A DNA stretch of 16,884 nucleotides, taken from SIBU01 sp964430335 (GTDB lineage: Bacteria; Patescibacteriota; Minisyncoccia; Phycocordibacterales; SIBU01). The DNA lies in NCBI GenBank assembly GCA_964430335.1, contig CAYSEN010000015.1, positions 1-16,884 on the forward strand. Reading direction: 5' to 3'. This document shows positions 13,754 to 16,884 of this stretch, piece after piece. The notes under the pieces were generated by a model that was not told where the DNA came from, made no database searches, and saw only the letters and a program-made list of their open reading frames with translations. Positions within the stretch are counted from its first letter, which is position 1, and every line of letters starts with the position of its first letter. Made by a program: the position numbers and the translations under genes.

Positions 13754-13934
13754 TCCCTAAATATCGCGTTAATTTGAGATTTTAATAGGCTACACCACAG
13801 GTCAATGTCAAGACTTTTCTTTTATTCTACCTTTCTGTTATGATAGTTTTACTCAAGATAAGTTTAGTAAATTATTCAAGCTTTCCAGAAGAAAGAATTA
13901 AAAACTTTTACTCGAAAGTAACACCAAAATCTTT
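13754..13934. promoter_or_regulatory. ftsA-ftsZ intergenic region with ftsZ promoter
   Basis: Contains TG-T-TATGAT at 13836-13844, an extended -10. The predicted start near 13851 gives an ftsZ leader of about 85 bases, much longer than that of most backbone genes here. A-rich GAAGAAAGAA at 13889-13898 is far from the start codon. No Shine-Dalgarno sequence lies next to the ATG. The long leader would leave room for regulation of ftsZ, which is inference. Confidence 0.5.
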
Positions 13935-15104
13935 ATGCCCCAAGTCACACCAGAAGTAGAAACATTTGCCCGAATAAAAGTTTTGGGAATCGGTGGCTCA
14001 GGAAAAAATGCCATCAACCACATGATTAACTCCAAAGTAAAAGGAGTTGAGTTTATTGCGGTCAACACTGATGCACAGGACCTACACAACACTCTCGCCA
14101 AAAAGAAAATTCACATCGGCAAGAACCTTACTCGAGGACTAGGTACCGGTATGAATCCAGAGCTCGGAAAAAGAGCTGTGGAAGAAACCAAAGAAGAAAT
14201 TCAGGAGGCTATCAAGGGCGCTGACATGGTGTTTATTGCAGGAGGTATGGGAGGAGGAACCTGCACAGGAGCTTCACCTGTAGTTGCAAAAACCGCAAAG
14301 GAAATCGGGGCTCTTACTGTAGCTGTAGTTACAAAACCATTTTTCTTCGAAGGTGTTCAGAGAATGCGACTAGCCGAGCAAGGACTTGAGGAACTGAGAA
14401 AGTCCGTGGACGCTATCATCATTATTCCAAACGACCGACTTCTATCTACAATTAGCAAGGAAACTACCGCAAGAGCAGCCTTTGCAATGTGTGATGAAAT
14501 CCTAAAGCAGGCAGTCGAAGGAATTTCTGACCTTATCACCACTCCCGGAGTGATCAACATTGACTTCGCTGATATTCGCTCGATCATGGAGAATGCTGGT
14601 TCAGCACTTATGGGTATTGGAACTGCATCAGGAGAAAAGCGCGCAGAGGAAGCGGCCAAAAATGCTATCAACTCTCCCCTACTCGAACTTTCTATTCACG
14701 GAGCCAAGGGTGTACTCTTCTCAATTGCTGGTGGAGACGACCTTACAATGTTTGAAATCCAAGATGCAGCAAAAGTTATTACCGAATCAATCGATCCTAA
14801 CGCTAAAGTTATTTTCGGTACTGTCCGTGATGAAAAAATCAAGAAAGGCGAAATCAAAATCACTGTCATCGCATCTGGTTTTCCTGAGGCTGTCACAAAG
14901 AGAAGTCTTTTCGGTAACGACTCAGTAAATTCAGAGGAAAAAGAAAAGAAGAGCAAAATTTTTAACACAATAATCAATCCAACCGCTCCTGTTGTACCAA
15001 AAGAACTCCCACCTAAGCCAGTGGTAGAGGAAAAAAAGACAATAGAAGAAGTAGATGACGACTGGGGTGCGGTTCCAGCCTTTCTAAGAAGGGCGAAGAA
15101 GTAA
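13935..15104 (+). CDS. ftsZ: Cell division protein FtsZ
   Basis: A 389-aa tubulin-like GTPase that polymerises into the division ring. Nucleotide-binding landmarks are VLGIGGSGKNAINHM, NTDAQDL and the signature loop at 106-112, here GGGTCTG with Cys110 where most FtsZ have glycine. The T7 loop NIDFADIRS (208-216) supplies the catalytic aspartates D210 and D213. A variable linker runs from about 328 to 372. The C-terminal peptide DDWGAVPAFLRRAKK matches the conserved tail that binds FtsA, which is encoded just upstream. A bidirectional-type terminator begins seven bases after the stop. Confidence 0.98.
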   Translation: MPQVTPEVETFARIKVLGIGGSGKNAINHMINSKVKGVEFIAVNTDAQDLHNTLAKKKIHIGKNLTRGLGTGMNPELGKRAVEETKEEIQEAIKGADMVFIAGGMGGGTCTGASPVVAKTAKEIGALTVAVVTKPFFFEGVQRMRLAEQGLEELRKSVDAIIIIPNDRLLSTISKETTARAAFAMCDEILKQAVEGISDLITTPGVINIDFADIRSIMENAGSALMGIGTASGEKRAEEAAKNAINSPLLELSIHGAKGVLFSIAGGDDLTMFEIQDAAKVITESIDPNAKVIFGTVRDEKIKKGEIKITVIASGFPEAVTKRSLFGNDSVNSEEKEKKSKIFNTIINPTAPVVPKELPPKPVVEEKKTIEEVDDDWGAVPAFLRRAKK

Positions 15105-15110
15105 ACTGAA

Positions 15111-15152
15111 AACCGGCCCGATTCGCTTCGCGAATCGGGCCGGTTTGTTTTT
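15111..15152 (+). terminator. Intrinsic terminator after ftsZ
   Basis: AACCGGCCCGATTCGC (15111-15126), loop TTC, exact complement (15130-15145), then TGTTTTT. It is the strongest hairpin in the window and shares its inner 23 bases (15117-15139) with the recR-rplU terminator (10243-10265). Confidence 0.93.
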
Positions 15153-15163
15153 CCCCTTTTGAT

Positions 15164-15172
15164 TGATATAAT
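15164..15172 (+). promoter_or_regulatory. Extended -10 of the thioredoxin-reductase-like gene
   Basis: TGA-TATAAT. The predicted start near 15179 gives a leader of about 37 bases, T/A-rich with no ribosome-binding site. Confidence 0.5.
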
Positions 15173-15215
15173 CATTCTACATTTTTGAGTTTTTATTTAT
15201 CTAAATTCCAAATTC

Positions 15216-16154
15216 ATGACCCAAAATTCCAATATATACGACCTTGCAATAATCGGAGGCGGTCCAGCCGCTGTCGCCGCAGGTGTTTACGCGTCTCGAA
15301 AACGACTCAGAACTCTTTTTGTCGCTAAGGAATTCGGCGGTCAAAGCTCTGTTTCAAACGACATCCAAAATTGGATCGGAACACCATCAATCAGTGGTTC
15401 AAAATTAGCCGAAACCCTAAAAGATCACCTTAAGGCATACGCTGGAGACATCGTAGACATACATGAAGGTTCGTATGTAAGCAATGTCGAGAAGTCTGGA
15501 GAAAATTTCAAAATCACCACAGAAAAAGGCACGTTCGAATCAAAAACAGTTCTTATATCAACCGGCAGTAAAAGACGTCGCCTAGAAGTCCCTGGAGCTG
15601 ATAAGTTTGAGCACAAAGGAGTTGTCTACTGTGCATCCTGCGACGGTCCCCTTTTTGCTGATATGGACGTGGTTGTTATTGGCGGAGGCAATGCAGGATT
15701 TGAAACCGCCGCTCAGCTTTTAGCGTATGCTAAAAGCGTTGTCCTCCTTCACAGAAGCGAAGAGTTTAAGGCCGACCCAATTACAGTCAAAAAGGTTTTG
15801 TCTAATCCAAAAATGCACGCTGTGCTAAACACCGACATCTTGGAGGTGAAGGGAGACAAGTTTGTCGAAGCGATTACCTACAAGGAAAAAGAAACTGGAA
15901 AAGTTGTTGAACTCCCCGCCCAAGGAATTTTTGTCGAAATCGGTTCTACTCCATCTACCGAGCTCGTATCAAAACTAGTCAACCGAGATTCTTTCGGGCA
16001 AATTATTGTCGACCCTAGAAACCAAAGAACAAGCATGGACGGCGTATGGTCCGCCGGGGATTGTACAAATGGCTTATACCATCAGAATAATATTGCGGCT
16101 GGAGATGCCGTAAAAGCTCTAGAAGACATTTACCTATACGTTCACGGAAAGTAA
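15216..16154 (+). CDS. trxB: Thioredoxin-reductase-like FAD/NAD(P) disulfide oxidoreductase
   Basis: A 312-aa low-molecular-weight thioredoxin reductase type, passing electrons from NAD(P)H through FAD to a disulfide partner. The FAD motif is GGGPAAVAAGVYASR (14-28), with GGQ at 41-43. The redox centre is C139-A-S-C142 in VYCASCDGPLF (usual form CATC). The second dinucleotide fold is GGGNAGFE (156-163), and the FAD-closing motif is SAGDCTNGLYHQNNIAAGDA. The NADPH-phosphate motif, normally HRRxxFRA, reads HRSEEFKAD (179-187), losing the second arginine, so coenzyme preference is open. No thioredoxin gene lies nearby. It could equally be an AhpF-like reductase without the N-terminal domain. Confidence 0.9.
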   Translation: MTQNSNIYDLAIIGGGPAAVAAGVYASRKRLRTLFVAKEFGGQSSVSNDIQNWIGTPSISGSKLAETLKDHLKAYAGDIVDIHEGSYVSNVEKSGENFKITTEKGTFESKTVLISTGSKRRRLEVPGADKFEHKGVVYCASCDGPLFADMDVVVIGGGNAGFETAAQLLAYAKSVVLLHRSEEFKADPITVKKVLSNPKMHAVLNTDILEVKGDKFVEAITYKEKETGKVVELPAQGIFVEIGSTPSTELVSKLVNRDSFGQIIVDPRNQRTSMDGVWSAGDCTNGLYHQNNIAAGDAVKALEDIYLYVHGK

Positions 16155-16194
16155 TTAACTTGCTTAAAAAAATTAAAGGAGTATTGTATTAGTA

Positions 16195-16281
16195 ATGAAA
16201 TCGAACTTCCAAAAAATGGCTCTAAATATGGCTAAAATGATGCGTAGCGCCGGAAGAGTGCTGATTTTTGAGTTGATTTAA
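16195..16281 (+). CDS. Possible 28-aa leader peptide
   Basis: An ATG-TAA frame of 28 codons, beginning MKSNFQKMALNMAKMMRS and ending LIFELI. Methionine is enriched (five of 28). AAAGGAG lies at 16175-16181, further upstream than usual (13 bases before the ATG). It is too short for homology. Its position directly before a terminator whose arm can pair with bases inside this frame makes a leader-peptide role worth testing, but it may be chance. Confidence 0.3.
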   Translation: MKSNFQKMALNMAKMMRSAGRVLIFELI

Positions 16282-16300
16282 TCTCTACATCAAACCAAAA

Positions 16301-16326
16301 ACCAGTCCTCTTCCGGACTGGTTTTT
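16301..16326 (+). terminator. Terminator between the trxB-like gene and the last gene
   Basis: ACCAGTCC (16301-16308) pairs with GGACTGGT (16315-16322) with loop TCTTCC, preceded by AAAA and followed by five T. A competing pairing is possible: CCGGAAGAG (16250-16258) complements CTCTTCCGG (16308-16316), which overlaps the loop and stem. Confidence 0.85.
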
Positions 16327-16339
16327 GCATGTGCAAAAA
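16322..16339. repeat. Perfect 8-bp inverted repeat, operator-like
   Basis: TTTTTGCATGTGCAAAAA: eight bases on each side match exactly around a central TG. It abuts the terminator T run and lies 44 bases before the next start codon. It could be an operator for a dimeric regulator or a continuation of the terminator structure. Confidence 0.4.
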
Positions 16340-16383
16340 GTGATCTTTTTTAAAAAAATCGGTAAACAGAGAAAGGCAAAACT

Positions 16384-16794
16384 ATGAGTAGCCCAAATCC
16401 GCAACGCGATGCAATTGCCAGCGTTGTGAGAAAAAGTCGGCTTGACGAAAGGTCATTCAGACTGCCCGGCGGAATCAAGCCCAACAAGCTGAGGTTTGTG
16501 GTCGGCGAAAAGCCCGCGCACATCGTGTCGGTTTCCCGACCGGCGAACGCAAAGGTGAAGGGTGACGGTGGGCTTGTGTTGGTGATCGGTTTCGCTGAGA
16601 CAAGTGGCAGACGCAGCTTGGATTTCGATACGAGCCAACTGACTCATGTCGTCCTTGAGTCCGAGCCCGACGCTCGCAACAAGGTTACAGTTTACGACCT
16701 GACACCCGAGCGAGGACCCGAGGTCACGAGGAGAGTGTGCCGTTGGAGACTTGATATCAATTTAGCCAACTCCCAATGGTACCGCCCGGTTTGA
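16384..16794 (+). CDS. GC-rich orphan protein, 136 aa, unknown function
   Basis: A soluble, basic protein with no signal peptide, membrane segment or recognised motif. It starts MSSPNPQRDAIASVVRK, then RSFRLPGGIKPNKLRFVVGEKPAHIVSV, a beta-rich centre (GGLVLVIGFAE) and a C-terminal part with TVYDLTPERGPEVTRRVCRW. Alternating hydrophobic residues suggest a beta-sandwich or barrel, but this is only an impression. An AGAAAGG stretch (16369-16375) eight bases before the ATG is one of the few Shine-Dalgarno-like sites in the window. Composition (38 of 60 bases G or C in 16501-16560) and the TGA stop set it apart from the backbone. Terminators lie on both sides, so it is an isolated unit. Confidence 0.72.
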   Translation: MSSPNPQRDAIASVVRKSRLDERSFRLPGGIKPNKLRFVVGEKPAHIVSVSRPANAKVKGDGGLVLVIGFAETSGRRSLDFDTSQLTHVVLESEPDARNKVTVYDLTPERGPEVTRRVCRWRLDINLANSQWYRPV

Positions 16795-16810
16795 ACCCGA
16801 GCGACCCTAC

Positions 16811-16841
16811 AACAACTCACGAATGTGGGTTGTTTTTTTAT
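16811..16841 (+). terminator. Intrinsic terminator after the last gene
   Basis: AACAACTCAC (16811-16820), loop GAAT, GTGGGTTGTT (16825-16834): a ten-pair stem with one G-U, ending in a run of T. The remaining 43 bases to the window end show nothing recognisable. Confidence 0.85.
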
Positions 16842-16884
16842 TTGGGATTGAGGATTTGAGGAGTTTCGACAAAATTATGGGCGG

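Noticed and set aside
13841..13960. Short frame of 39 codons running from the ftsZ leader into ftsZ.
   Set aside because: It begins inside the -10 element and overlaps the ftsZ start in another frame with no ribosome-binding site.
1..16884. Alternative genetic code with TGA as a sense codon.
   Set aside because: TGA closes three genes cleanly and no conserved gene has an in-frame TGA.
1..16884. CRISPR array, transposon or prophage genes.
   Set aside because: No regularly spaced repeats, no transposase, integrase or structural phage motifs were seen on either strand.

Overview
The window looks like chromosomal DNA of an uncultured ultrasmall bacterium of the Patescibacteria/CPR type, most likely Parcubacteria-like. 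The supporting signs are an AT-leaning backbone of short, compact housekeeping genes on both strands, many genes with no visible Shine-Dalgarno sequence, rpmA and rplU lying about 9 kb apart, and a small membrane-anchored protein with an Ada-like cysteine domain. The lineage is inferred from gene style and was not tested by phylogeny. TGA works as a stop here, so the Gracilibacteria-type code is not in use.

Layout, left to right. tRNA-Val(CAC) and a small membrane protein lie on the minus strand, followed by rpmA (bL27) on the plus strand. Next is a GC-rich gene for a secreted protein with an Ig-like region and 20 pentapeptide repeats, then a 100-N scaffold gap and a strong terminator. The minus-strand pair ctp-rplI is divergent from corA-cysS on the plus strand. 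A sugar-phosphate nucleotidyltransferase on the minus strand ends convergently inside the cysS stop. A 0.55 kb intergenic region follows, holding an inverted repeat, a repeated ACCTGAAA motif and a 59-codon small gene. Then come dnaB, a 93-aa orphan and recR (plus), rplU and rmuC (minus), and rpsU, ybeY, ftsA, ftsZ and a thioredoxin-reductase-like gene (plus). The right end has a 28-codon ORF, a terminator with a competing pairing, a GC-rich 136-aa orphan and a final terminator.

How the parts fit. The backbone covers translation (tRNA-Val, bL27, bL9, bL21, bS21, CysRS, YbeY), replication and repair (DnaB, RecR, RmuC), division (FtsA, and FtsZ with an FtsA-binding-type tail), envelope proteolysis (Ctp), ion transport (CorA family) and redox balance. 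Set into this backbone are four GC-richer plus-strand single-gene units (1161-2180, 7482-7661, 9269-9550, 16384-16794). They have no recognised housekeeping function and each has its own terminator. Three of the four end in TGA, while all 16 backbone genes end in TAA or TAG. This points to a separate origin for the inserted genes.

No CRISPR array, transposase, integrase or rRNA was seen. The most interesting signals are the leaderless-promoter pattern, the GC-rich orphan units, the CorA homologue lacking GMN, the inverted repeat that covers a start codon, and the attenuator-like leader near the right end.
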